Shown here: in pieces, positions 36,217 to 44,901 of the stretch
How the letters are laid out: each line of letters opens with the position of its first letter
Position numbering within the stretch: the first letter of the stretch is position 1
Origin: Torulaspora globosa
Lineage: Eukaryota > Ascomycota > Saccharomycetes > Saccharomycetales > Saccharomycetaceae
Length of the DNA: 64,000 nt
NCBI RefSeq assembly: GCF_014133895.1
Contig: NC_050727.1
Location: 682,001 to 746,000 of the forward strand
Direction of reading: 5' to 3'
Translations under genes and position numbers: made by a program
The notes under the pieces: model-generated
The model's input: only the letters and a program-made list of their open reading frames with translations
What the model was told of the DNA's origin: nothing
Databases searched by the model: none

Positions 36217-37101
36217 TCACCAGCCGATTTCAGCCAGTCTCTTGTCGGTTTGCTTAATCGATTCGACGCAAACACCGCCCATCATTTCACCTAGGTCGCT
36301 GGACACCTCCAACAGCTTCTTAGCGTCGCTGTAGTGAGTGGTAGCTTCCACGATGGCGCGTGCCAACTTTTCTGGGTGCGAAGACTTGAAAATACCTGAT
36401 CCAACAAAGACACCTTCGCAACCCAACTGCATCAAGAGAGCAGCGTCAGCAGGGGTGGCCACACCGCCAGCGGCAAAGTTGACCACTGGCAATTTCCCTT
36501 GCTCCAGTGTCTCCTTCAACAGCTCAACTGGCACTCTTAGTTCCTTAGCCTTCTCGGCAAGCTGCTCCTCAGTCTTCAAAGTCCCCTTGTATTCTGCGAT
36601 CTCGCCCCTGATCTTGGTGATGTGCTTAACGGCCTCCGAGACGTCACCGGTACCGGCTTCGCCCTTGGTACGAATCATAGCAGCACCCTCGTTGATCCTC
36701 CTCAAAGCTTCGCCCAGGTCCTTGGCTCCACACACAAATGGCACCTTGAACTCGTTCTTCTTGATGTGATTCTGCCAGTCAGCTGGAGTCAACACTTCAC
36801 TCTCGTCGATGTAGTCAACCTCGAGCGCCTCCAAAACCTGTGCCTCGACAAAATGGCCGATACGCACCTTGGCCATCACCGGGATGCTAACAGCTGCCAT
36901 GATATCTTTGATCATCTTTGGATCTGACATACGGCACACCTGTCCAGACTTACGCATGTCGGCAGGAATCCGCTCCAACGCCATAACCGCACAAGCACCA
37001 GCCTTTTCAGCAATGATAGCTTGCTCCGGTGTCACCACATCCATGATGACACCACCCTTCAACATTTGCGCTAGACCACTCTTAATCTTGAACTCAGACA
37101 T
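36217..37101 (-). CDS. SNZ1: Pyridoxal 5'-phosphate synthase lyase subunit (PdxS/Snz)
   Basis: 294 residues. With the Sno glutaminase it makes PLP directly from ribose-5-phosphate, glyceraldehyde-3-phosphate and ammonia. The (beta/alpha)8 fold is clear: GGVIMDV with Asp21, catalytic Lys78 in [10 protein letters not shown], second Lys146 in [11 protein letters not shown], and phosphate-site stretches [20 protein letters not shown] and GVFVGSGIF. All match PdxS enzymes. Divergent from SNO with a shared 488 bp promoter containing Gcn4 sites, the arrangement of S. cerevisiae SNZ1-SNO1. Because of the HAP4 and CTF13 neighbours it is the orthologue of SNZ1 (YMR096W), not of the subtelomeric SNZ2/3. 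Confidence 0.96.
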   Translation of the reverse strand: MSEFKIKSGLAQMLKGGVIMDVVTPEQAIIAEKAGACAVMALERIPADMRKSGQVCRMSDPKMIKDIMAAVSIPVMAKVRIGHFVEAQVLEALEVDYIDESEVLTPADWQNHIKKNEFKVPFVCGAKDLGEALRRINEGAAMIRTKGEAGTGDVSEAVKHITKIRGEIAEYKGTLKTEEQLAEKAKELRVPVELLKETLEQGKLPVVNFAAGGVATPADAALLMQLGCEGVFVGSGIFKSSHPEKLARAIVEATTHYSDAKKLLEVSSDLGEMMGGVCVESIKQTDKRLAEIGW

Positions 37102-37589
37102 GCTTTAATTAATCCTATGATCACTTTTCCGACCACTACGTCATTCGAAAAACAGGAAGAGAACAGCTGTCGTCAACCCCCATCGCCTATTTATATTCAA
37201 GATATTATCACAATGGAATTGACGCCCAGAAACGATCGGCAAACATTCCACACTGGCACAGCTGCGCCAAAACTTGCCATAACCTCTGTATCTGCCAAAG
37301 AAGTCACCGCCTAATACGTGCATCATTTTCGCATCGTCGCTTGCTAAAGGTAACTCATGCCCCGGTGGGTGAAAAATCACGAGTTGACTCAGCTTGATAA
37401 CTATGCTGGATGAGTCACGAAATTTCATGCGCTTAGGAGTTATGGTTGTTGGTAGGCATTGGAGCTGTTTGTGACTCTGGAAGATCGTAGTCTGGAAGAT
37501 CGTAGCGGCCGGAAGGTCCATGAAGATCGGGAATTCCTATATAATCGCCTTTTCAGATTTGCAGTGTAGTTGAAAAAGTTGGAAAGCGT
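37102..37589. promoter_or_regulatory. Divergent SNZ/SNO promoter: two Gcn4 palindromes and two TATA boxes
   Basis: 488 bp. Perfect Gcn4 sites TGACTCA at 37385-37391 and TGAGTCA at 37411-37417 lie centrally, with a half site TGACTC at 37472-37477. TATAAATA for SNZ is at 37188-37195 (minus) and TATATAA for SNO at 37538-37544 (plus). A 15-bp unit TCTGGAAGATCGTAG is repeated in direct tandem at 37476-37505. Confidence 0.7.
37476..37505 (+). repeat. 15-bp tandem direct repeat in the SNZ/SNO promoter
   Basis: Two exact adjacent copies of TCTGGAAGATCGTAG (37476-37490 and 37491-37505). The first copy overlaps the end of a TGACTC half site. It looks like a recent slippage duplication. Confidence 0.85.
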
Positions 37590-38231
37590 ATGCAGACCGA
37601 GGAAAGCATGAAGCGTGTTGGCGTATTGGCCTTACAGGGTGCTTTTTCTGAACACATTCAGCATTTAGAGAAGTGTGTAGCGGACAATGGGTATGAGGTG
37701 AAAATCGTAACGGTGAGGACACCTGAGGAACTGTCACAATGCGATGCTCTTGTGTTGCCTGGCGGCGAGTCTACGTCGATGTCGCTGATCGCGCAAAGGA
37801 CCGGGATGTTTCCCCATTTGCGTAAATTTGTGCACGACCCAAGCAAGGCTGTCTGGGGCACCTGCGCAGGGCTCATCTATATCTCGCAGGAGTTGGCAAA
37901 CGAAAGGGAATTGGTGCAGCCACTGGAACTGCTGAAAGTGAGGGTCAGAAGGAACGCTTTTGGCAGACAGGCTCAGTCGTTTGTTCAGAACTGCAATTTC
38001 TCCGAATTCATACCGGGCTGTCACGATTTCCCAGCCGTTTTCATCCGGGCGCCGGTTATCGAGCATATTTTCGATGCGGATGCTGTGAAGCCGTTGTTCA
38101 CTCTGGAAAGTGGATTGATCGTTGCGGCGTCGCAGGGCGACAATATCTTGGCGACCTCGTTCCATCCTGAGCTGGCAGAGAACGACAGCAGGTTTCACGA
38201 CTGGTTTTTGAGGCAGTTCGTACTCAAATGA
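37590..38231 (+). CDS. SNO1: Pyridoxal 5'-phosphate synthase glutaminase subunit (PdxT/Sno)
   Basis: 213 residues. A class I glutamine amidotransferase that gives ammonia to the Snz synthase core. The nucleophile Cys92 is in VWGTCAGLIY, the oxyanion loop is LPGGESTSM (about 56-64), and the His192/Glu194 dyad is in SFHPELAEND; GVLALQGAFSEH is the typical PdxT start. The first ATG at 37590 is used; Met7 (MKRVGVLALQG) is possible. The last 8 bp overlap the 3' end of CTF13 on the opposite strand. Confidence 0.96.
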   Translation: MQTEESMKRVGVLALQGAFSEHIQHLEKCVADNGYEVKIVTVRTPEELSQCDALVLPGGESTSMSLIAQRTGMFPHLRKFVHDPSKAVWGTCAGLIYISQELANERELVQPLELLKVRVRRNAFGRQAQSFVQNCNFSEFIPGCHDFPAVFIRAPVIEHIFDADAVKPLFTLESGLIVAASQGDNILATSFHPELAENDSRFHDWFLRQFVLK

Positions 38232-39513
38232 TGATGATCTCCTTCACGCTGGAGGTAGTGGGGAAGAGCAGAACCCTCCTATTATTATACAATGCACACG
38301 GGATCACAATCTTGCCTCCACGAACCGTCGTCACATTTTGTAACTTTAAAAAGTTGAGATGTTTGAATGCTTGCCAGACTATGGACTGACATAGCCCCAA
38401 GTTGTCCGGCTTGAGCGACTTTCGGTCCAAAAATCGCAGCTTTGTAGTAGCATTTAGTTTTCTAGTGATCGTCGATCCCTCGATCACGGAACCTATCTTG
38501 CTTTCCAGGTCCCACCAAACAACTTCAGACACGCTCTCTAGCGATATCATTTTGCAAAGGCTCGGCAGCACCAGCTTGTTGAAGTCAATCGTATTTATAT
38601 TGACGAGTCTGAGTTCTCTAAGATTTTCCCACCTGGTAAAGTCCGCCAGGCCACTCCTTGCCGGCTCGTTAAGTTGCCAGAGTTCCAAACGCATAATTCT
38701 TTTTTTGACCATGTAACTAATGGTTCTACCTGGATTATCTCTCACACCATGGAAGTTAATCAGCGCTTCGAACAAACGATCCCCTCGAACAGATATCCTG
38801 TTCAGGTTTTTCATTGATTCCAACTTACTTAATAACTCAATCACCCTCAAATCCTCAACTGGATATGCGACCTGATCGGCGTCGTCATCGACAAGAGCTG
38901 GTAAATCTGTTTCCCCATCTTCCTCGAGGAACACTTCGCTTAAAAGTAAGAAGAGGTCATTATTCCTCATTGACTTAAAGATTCTTTTCAAAAAATCTAG
39001 GCTTGAGTATTCCAAGTTGAGCCTGAAAAAGCTGACGCCATCTAGTTCGTCGTCCTCTGTCTCTTCTCTGATAATCCATCTTGCGTACTCCCGCAGCGTA
39101 TACCACACCACTGGCATGCAATTCTTGAAATAGGCTAACCTTAGTCGCCCGTCTAGATAAATCCAATCAACTTGACCTATTAAGGTCCCGCCATACGCAT
39201 GGTTAAGTCTCATACAGTCGAGGACAATGCTATCATATCGCAACCACAGAGAATATTCCAACCACCGGCTTATTAGCGACGGCGAGTAATCAAAGATATT
39301 CAGATATTGAGCAAACACATCATAAAGCCTCTTTTTTAGTAATTTCTGACTAGCACTACTATCCTTCTCTACTTGTGATGCTAGCTTGATGATCTGATCA
39401 GAGTATAATTGCTCGATGGGCTCAGGAGTCACACAGCTAAAGTTACCGTCCAGCTGATAGTAAACCCATGTTCTTATATCGACAGGTAATGCAAGGAATA
39501 GGCCCACATCCAT
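38224..39513 (-). CDS. CTF13: Kinetochore CBF3 subunit Ctf13 (F-box protein)
   Basis: 429 residues (S. cerevisiae Ctf13, 478). Part of the CBF3 complex (Ndc10, Cep3, Ctf13, Skp1) that binds CDEIII of point centromeres. The F-box-like N-terminus is FLALPVDIRTWVYYQLDGNFSC. Family stretches include YLNIFDYSPSLISRWLEYSLWLRYD, MNHAYGGTL-type sequence, INFHGVRDNPGRTISYMVKKR and LADFTRWENLRELRLVN, consistent with the leucine-rich fold. The acidic middle loop is shorter than in S. cerevisiae. Its presence implies point centromeres in this organism. Shares a divergent promoter with SLD2. Confidence 0.93.
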   Translation of the reverse strand: MDVGLFLALPVDIRTWVYYQLDGNFSCVTPEPIEQLYSDQIIKLASQVEKDSSASQKLLKKRLYDVFAQYLNIFDYSPSLISRWLEYSLWLRYDSIVLDCMRLNHAYGGTLIGQVDWIYLDGRLRLAYFKNCMPVVWYTLREYARWIIREETEDDELDGVSFFRLNLEYSSLDFLKRIFKSMRNNDLFLLLSEVFLEEDGETDLPALVDDDADQVAYPVEDLRVIELLSKLESMKNLNRISVRGDRLFEALINFHGVRDNPGRTISYMVKKRIMRLELWQLNEPARSGLADFTRWENLRELRLVNINTIDFNKLVLPSLCKMISLESVSEVVWWDLESKIGSVIEGSTITRKLNATTKLRFLDRKSLKPDNLGLCQSIVWQAFKHLNFLKLQNVTTVRGGKIVIPCALYNNRRVLLFPTTSSVKEIIII

Positions 39514-39568
39514 TTAGTTTCATTCAATTGCCCAGCGATGACTCTTGGGCATCTCTTAGGCGTAAAGC

Positions 39569-39583
39569 TATATAATGACGCGT
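39569..39583 (+). promoter_or_regulatory. TATA box and MCB element before SLD2
   Basis: TATATAA at 39569-39575 is followed by ACGCGT (MCB) at 39578-39583, about 100 nt upstream of SLD2. An MCB fits G1/S control of a replication-initiation gene. The same 165 bp space also serves CTF13. Confidence 0.6.
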
Positions 39584-39678
39584 CTTGAAGATCGACACGA
39601 TGAAGACATCACCACAAGTAAATCAATTGAAGAGCTAAAAGATTGACCTCTGGAACTAGGCATTCGATGCTATGAGAG

Positions 39679-40770
39679 ATGCTGAAAGATCAATTGAAGA
39701 TTGAATTGAAAAAATGGGAGTATGCTTTCATAAAGGAACATGGCCGGGATCCCAATAAGGATGACATCAAGAGACTACCGGAGATAAGGAACATGTACAA
39801 GAAATACGCCAGGCTGCGGAAGGACCACTCGCCTGTAGCTTCACATTCTGCACAGGAGCAGCGTTCTTCCGCTAAAGCTTCTGTAATGGAGCTGGGACCT
39901 ACGCCTCAGATATATGGCAAGGCGATGAGTATCTTTGATATGAATATCTCACCTATTAAGACGTCTCCAATTGACGGAACCAGGGACAGTGAAGAACCCG
40001 TGATCATAAAGCACACGACTGATGATCTCCCTGCGTGTGAGGACCTGCCAGTCAAGCGACAACTGACCTTCACTTCCCCTGCACCGAGTTCATCGCCAAG
40101 AAAAGGGTCTGATTGCAGGCACAAGGCATATGGTCCCAACTCGCCTTTGAAATGGGAGAAGGAGAATTTACACATAAGCATAAAATGCGTGTCGCCGCTG
40201 AAGCGAACGCCTGTCAAAGGCTTTAATCAAGGAACAGTTTCCTTTAGCCCTTCCCCTCTCGTACGGAGACCATTAACTAGGCCCCTACTAGAATTAATGA
40301 AGGAACATGAAGCCATTGTGGAAGAATTTAAGCAGATGGAGGACAAGGACGATGAGACTTTGCTTTCGTCGAAAAGACCTGACAACATCTTTGCCGAGGA
40401 AGAGGAGATAGTGCTGGATGATGAAAGGAAAACAGTAAAGACCAGAAGAAGGAAGATACTGCGAAGAAAAGTTATAGAAGAGCAGAATGAGGGAATTGAA
40501 AAAAACATAGCGGAGGAAATAACGAAACTGAAGCAGCAACGCGTCAAAGACTTCTTGGGTGTTAATGAGAATTCGACGGAAGATAATGACGATTCAGCGG
40601 CAGGGCCAGATCAACAGCAAGAACAAGGTAAAGAGACAATAACGAAATCCATGCAGAAAGGCGGCAGGAAAAGAAATAAGAAATACAATCTTGTGAGCAA
40701 CAACTTCAGAAGGCTCAAACTGCCGACAAAAAAGGCAGGAAACCGTCGGTGGAATAATAGAAGACGATAA
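39679..40770 (+). CDS. SLD2: DNA replication initiation protein Sld2
   Basis: 363 residues (S. cerevisiae Sld2, 453). CDK-phosphorylated Sld2 binds Dpb11 to start replication; its N-terminus resembles RecQL4. The N-terminus LKIELKKWEYAFIKEHGRDP and RNMYKKYARLRK match Sld2/DRC1. Many CDK-type S/T-P sites lie in the middle: SPIKTSPI, TSPAPSSSPRK, NSPLKWEK, VSPLKRTPVK and SFSPSPL. The C-terminal third is Lys/Arg/Glu-rich. The start is crowded: ATGs at 39667 and 39672 in other frames precede it, giving uORFs of two and ten codons. YKL108W is the S. cerevisiae counterpart. Confidence 0.88.
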   Translation: MLKDQLKIELKKWEYAFIKEHGRDPNKDDIKRLPEIRNMYKKYARLRKDHSPVASHSAQEQRSSAKASVMELGPTPQIYGKAMSIFDMNISPIKTSPIDGTRDSEEPVIIKHTTDDLPACEDLPVKRQLTFTSPAPSSSPRKGSDCRHKAYGPNSPLKWEKENLHISIKCVSPLKRTPVKGFNQGTVSFSPSPLVRRPLTRPLLELMKEHEAIVEEFKQMEDKDDETLLSSKRPDNIFAEEEEIVLDDERKTVKTRRRKILRRKVIEEQNEGIEKNIAEEITKLKQQRVKDFLGVNENSTEDNDDSAAGPDQQQEQGKETITKSMQKGGRKRNKKYNLVSNNFRRLKLPTKKAGNRRWNNRRR

Positions 40771-40839
40771 TGTTAGATTTCCATTCGGACTATATTTGAA
40801 TGACTATGTATTTTAAATGACAAAACCGTAGAAGACTCA

Positions 40840-42372
40840 CTAACTCGTCAAAAGTTGTAGCATACCTTCAATCCTTTGAGCCTCTTTCGCTTTGTATACT
40901 TCCTGCCTTACTTTATTTCTAAGGTCGATGATCATTTCCTGCAGGACTGGTGACGTTTCCAGTAACTCGTCATATAATTCTATAACTACAGCTAACCAGT
41001 CTGCAATCACAGGAGCGGCTCTCACGTCCTCAATGCCTTTCAGGCACCAGTTTAGCAAGGGCTCTAGAGAAGATTCGTCCTTCCCATAAAGGGCCACTCT
41101 GATTTTACCGCGCTTGCGAAGTTCTTGTAATGCAGTAAGCGTTAGTTCTTTGGCCATGCCGGGAACGAACGCGCTATCCAATGCCTCACTCCACTTAAAT
41201 TGGTTTATGTTTCTTTCGAAAGCACGTACGCGCCGCTGCTGCTTCATTTTGTCATTATGAATTATATGCTCCTGATCTCCTTGGTACTCCGATCCACGCA
41301 TCATTCTTTGGTAATTATTACTCTTCGTGACAGCCGATACGGAGCCCGCAGGCTTGTTTGACCTTTTCTCCTTGGATTTCGTTCTTATGGCTAATAGACC
41401 GGAAGAGAGACCGGCAACCAAATGCTTATTTCCCTGAGCTTCACCTGGGGACACAGCACAGCTCAATACCGCTCCCGAGAACTTCCAGCCAAACTTGACC
41501 TTATAGTTGTCTAGAGGATCAAATACTTTGACGTGACCATCTAATGAGGATGCGATCAGCGCGGATCGGCTTGGACAATCAAAATCCTCCACATAATCTA
41601 AGCATGTCACTGTTTTATTGAAGTTACCACGCTCATGTAATTTCTTGTTGCTTGTGAGATCCCATACCTTAAAATTAGAGCCACCACAGGAAACAACTTG
41701 CGTTGGAGAGATAGAAGTGACATTTTCGACTGGCTGCCCGTGATTAAGCGAATATACCGGGACGGCTCCAGATGACCTGGTGTCATAAAGTCTTAGAAAC
41801 CCATCATAAGAGCCTGTCATCACAAGATGTGGCGCTGCAGGAACAAAGCAAATTGTCCGAACATAATCTGAAGCGCCCAGCAGCTCCAATTGTGGTTCAT
41901 ATGCATGTGCTACATCCCAAACCCTCGTAACTCTGTCATCACTGGCGGTCACCAGTGTCTTGCTGTCTTGATCGTGGAATTTTGTAACATGGGTAGGATG
42001 CGAAGAGGCGTTTATCGAGAGCAGAAGTGTCCTTGGGTTGTAACTTTCGTAGACGGAAACCAAACCTGTTGCATCTCCCGCACATAACAGCTTACCATCA
42101 TTTCTGAACGACGCTGAATACACTATGTCCTTAAATCTCGAGAATGTCTTTATAACTTGTCTAGTACTGGAAGAGAAAATTTGCACTCGAGTGGACGATG
42201 TCACTGCAAAATCATGAGGATGCTGGGGATTGAATGAAATGTGTGTAACGCTATTATGTTCTTTAACTAGCTGTGCTGAAGAATATTGGCGCCAATATCT
42301 TTGTTCTGGAGTCGTCTGCTGAGGCAGAAGGGGAGCTCTTGAAGTCACAATTCGCTGTCTTGACGAAGACAT
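40840..42372 (-). CDS. UTP15: Small-subunit processome protein Utp15
   Basis: 510 residues (S. cerevisiae Utp15, 513). Part of the t-UTP/UtpA complex that binds nascent pre-rRNA in the nucleolus for 18S processing and rDNA transcription. N-terminal WD40 repeats (about 40-330) include HISFNPQHPHDFAVTSSTRVQIF, FRNDGKLLCAGDATGLVSVY, KTLVTASDDRVTRVWD and MTGSYDGFLRLYDTRSSGAV. The UTP15 C-terminal domain (about 370-505) includes KWSEALDSAFVPG and LEPLLNWCLKGIEDVR. A PAC site and an RRPE-like site lie in the promoter shared with AIP1. Confidence 0.94.
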   Translation of the reverse strand: MSSSRQRIVTSRAPLLPQQTTPEQRYWRQYSSAQLVKEHNSVTHISFNPQHPHDFAVTSSTRVQIFSSSTRQVIKTFSRFKDIVYSASFRNDGKLLCAGDATGLVSVYESYNPRTLLLSINASSHPTHVTKFHDQDSKTLVTASDDRVTRVWDVAHAYEPQLELLGASDYVRTICFVPAAPHLVMTGSYDGFLRLYDTRSSGAVPVYSLNHGQPVENVTSISPTQVVSCGGSNFKVWDLTSNKKLHERGNFNKTVTCLDYVEDFDCPSRSALIASSLDGHVKVFDPLDNYKVKFGWKFSGAVLSCAVSPGEAQGNKHLVAGLSSGLLAIRTKSKEKRSNKPAGSVSAVTKSNNYQRMMRGSEYQGDQEHIIHNDKMKQQRRVRAFERNINQFKWSEALDSAFVPGMAKELTLTALQELRKRGKIRVALYGKDESSLEPLLNWCLKGIEDVRAAPVIADWLAVVIELYDELLETSPVLQEMIIDLRNKVRQEVYKAKEAQRIEGMLQLLTS

Positions 42373-42446
42373 CTCAATTAGATTGAAAATACGCTAAAAC
42401 AGTCGGCTAAGCAGGCCTAGCTATTAAACATTCACTGCTATTTGAA

Positions 42447-42508
42447 GCGATGAGCTTGAATTATCAAAGTAAGTAGGTAAAATTTTCCAGATCGCAGTAG
42501 CCGGGTAA
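42447..42508. promoter_or_regulatory. PAC, RRPE-like and Reb1 sites in the UTP15/AIP1 divergent promoter
   Basis: GCGATGAGCT (full PAC) at 42447-42456, AAAATTTTC (RRPE-like) at 42479-42487 and CGGGTAA (Reb1) at 42502-42508, within 231 bp between UTP15 and AIP1. PAC/RRPE fit UTP15 as a ribosome-biogenesis gene; Reb1 commonly insulates divergent promoters. Confidence 0.65.
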
Positions 42509-42603
42509 CGGCAACAAATAAGGAACTAGATTTACCCTCGAGATATGGTCACTTTTAAACTACAAATAGACAGTGTCAGTGAGGCGAACGCTGTCAACGG
42601 ACC

Positions 42604-44436
42604 ATGTCCTCCTTTCAATTAGAATTCATACAACCGCCACAGCCTGCGACTCTGCGTAATTTCACAACGCATTTGTCCTATGACAGGGGTTCGAACGCGG
42701 TCGCTTACCCCTGTGGTAAATCTGCTTTCATTCGCTTCTTGGACGACAGCAAAGCGGTTATTCAGTTTAGTGGACATGGGAGTTCTAACGTCTCTGTGGT
42801 CAAATTCTCTCCCATACAAGGTTCGCAATATCTCTGCTCGGGAGACGACGCAGGTAGAGTGATCGTTTGGGGTTGGTCGCGGGATAGGGACACCGGGAGC
42901 TTTGAAACTGCTGTGAAAGCTGAGTTTCAGGTGCTCGCAGGCCCAATTACTGACGTTTCATGGGATTTTGAAGGGAAAAGACTCTGTGTCGTGGGCGAAG
43001 GACGCGACAAGTTCGGTGTGTTCATCTCGTGGGACTCAGGTAATTCTCTAGGTGAAGTATCCGGGCACTCTCAACGCATCAATGCGTGCCATTTCAAGCA
43101 ATCTCGACCAATGAGATGTGTTACGGTCGGAGACGATGGATCTGTTGTGTTTTACCAGGGGCCTCCATTCAAGTTTGCCGCTAGCGATAGAACACATCAT
43201 GACCAAGGAAAGTTTGTGAGAGATGTGCAATTCTCGCCGGGGTCCGGCGATTTTGCTGTCACAGTTGGCTCTGATAGGCGGATCGTGTGCCTAGATGGAA
43301 AAACAGGAGAGTTCATCAAATATATTGAGGATGAGAACGAAGAAATTAAAGGGGGCTTTTTTGCAATTTCCTGGATCGACGAGTCAAGATTTGTCACAGC
43401 TAGTGCAGATGCGACTGTTAGATTGTGGAGTGTCAAGGATAGTAAATTCTTGGGCAAGTGGTTTATTCCAGGAGACGCATTAGCAAATCAGCAAGTGGGA
43501 GTCGTTGCCACGAAAAATGAGCAAATCATATCCTTGTCCCTAGATGGAACGCTCAATTTCCTCAAAATTGGCGAAGAAAGCCCAGTTAAGTTCTTGAGGG
43601 GTCATAACAAAGGTATCACTGCGTTGACCGTCAATCCTTTGATTAGCGGCTCTTACGATGGAAGGATTGTCAATTGGGCTACAAGTCCAGAAACAATGCG
43701 TGAAGATCACTCTAACCTGGTTGTCGCCATTGACAATAGCGAGCCTCCTAAATACGCGAGTGTCTCATGGGATGATACTTTGAAAGTATTAAGTGAAACA
43801 AAGTACAAATTTGAAGGTCAACCCAAGGTCTCGAGCTCAGCTAACAATGGCGGGATCATTGCCGTAGCCACAGATTCTGATTATTTATTGATTATGAACT
43901 CGTACACTGGTGAAGTACTGCAAAAGAAACAGTTGAGCGAGCCTGCATCGGCTATTGACATAAGAGGCGGACTGGTGGCGGTAGGTCTAGAAAGAACAAA
44001 CACCATTGAAGTGTTCAAGACCTCAGACCTAGCGGTGAATTACAAGCTACCCGCAGCTTTGCGCGCTACACCATCTTGTGTTTCCATTTCAGCCACAGGA
44101 TCCTATCTAGCGGCAGGTGATGTCATGGGCAAAATAATACTTTATGACTTGAAAACGAAGGATATTAAGACTACAAGGTGGGCTTACCACACAAGTAGAA
44201 TCAATTCTATTGCATGGATGCCAGCGAAAAGTGAAGGCGACGATGAGGATCTAGTCGCCACTGCTTCTTTGGATACAAACATCTTCATTTATTCTGTTAA
44301 AAGACCGATGAAGACAATCAAGTGCTTAAATGCTCATAAGGATGGCGTAAATGTTGCATTATGGGAGAACTCTCAGACGCTTGTCAGCTGCGGGGCCGAT
44401 GCTTGCATCAAGAGGTGGAACATTTCGGTGGAATAG
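42604..44436 (+). CDS. AIP1: Actin-interacting protein Aip1 (WD40)
   Basis: 610 residues (S. cerevisiae Aip1, 615). Works with cofilin to disassemble and cap actin filaments at cortical patches. Two seven-bladed WD40 propellers span the protein; visible blades include [82 protein letters not shown] and [14 protein letters not shown]. The start [20 protein letters not shown] fits the family. Divergent from UTP15. Confidence 0.95.
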   Translation: MSSFQLEFIQPPQPATLRNFTTHLSYDRGSNAVAYPCGKSAFIRFLDDSKAVIQFSGHGSSNVSVVKFSPIQGSQYLCSGDDAGRVIVWGWSRDRDTGSFETAVKAEFQVLAGPITDVSWDFEGKRLCVVGEGRDKFGVFISWDSGNSLGEVSGHSQRINACHFKQSRPMRCVTVGDDGSVVFYQGPPFKFAASDRTHHDQGKFVRDVQFSPGSGDFAVTVGSDRRIVCLDGKTGEFIKYIEDENEEIKGGFFAISWIDESRFVTASADATVRLWSVKDSKFLGKWFIPGDALANQQVGVVATKNEQIISLSLDGTLNFLKIGEESPVKFLRGHNKGITALTVNPLISGSYDGRIVNWATSPETMREDHSNLVVAIDNSEPPKYASVSWDDTLKVLSETKYKFEGQPKVSSSANNGGIIAVATDSDYLLIMNSYTGEVLQKKQLSEPASAIDIRGGLVAVGLERTNTIEVFKTSDLAVNYKLPAALRATPSCVSISATGSYLAAGDVMGKIILYDLKTKDIKTTRWAYHTSRINSIAWMPAKSEGDDEDLVATASLDTNIFIYSVKRPMKTIKCLNAHKDGVNVALWENSQTLVSCGADACIKRWNISVE

Positions 44437-44901
44437 AAAACTCAGTTCGGGACCCAAAAATAAGCCTGGCAGCGCCAAACATCTGTGTGACAAACAGACC
44501 CCAATTACTGATAGATTCCCATGCCCAAGCAGGCCGCGATTCTCGAATCTCAGCTCTGCGATGTAATTCATCGATGGAAATTAGGTTTAGACATATTTCA
44601 ATGGAACTGAAGATCAAAAACAGCCGTAACTCTATATATCGACTTTCGACTTACTCCCAGATCAATGTCACGACTCGCTGTCGGCCACTTACCACCACAA
44701 CCTGGAGGCTCGGTTGTTTTCTGGATAAAACGGGACCACTGTCGTTAACGAGTTAAAACACTTTTAAATTCGAAGTGTCAGTAATTTGTGACGTTTGATT
44801 TTATAACTTTGCACGAAGAGATTCCATCTACTACGAAGTTGACAAAAAGAGGGCGTATCGTGGAGAACACCTGCTGCTACCAGACAAGAAGAGCAGTAGC
44901 C
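44437..44901. other. AIP1 3' flank and NPL6 promoter
   Basis: 465 bp tandem intergenic space. A frame at 44361-44756 overlaps the AIP1 end and shows no protein features. The NPL6 frame is open from 44788 but has no ATG before 44902. No clear operator was recognised. Confidence 0.5.

Noticed and set aside
44361..44756. 131-codon frame overlapping the AIP1 3' end
   Set aside because: Begins inside AIP1 in another phase and its composition is not protein-like; probably read-through of intergenic DNA.
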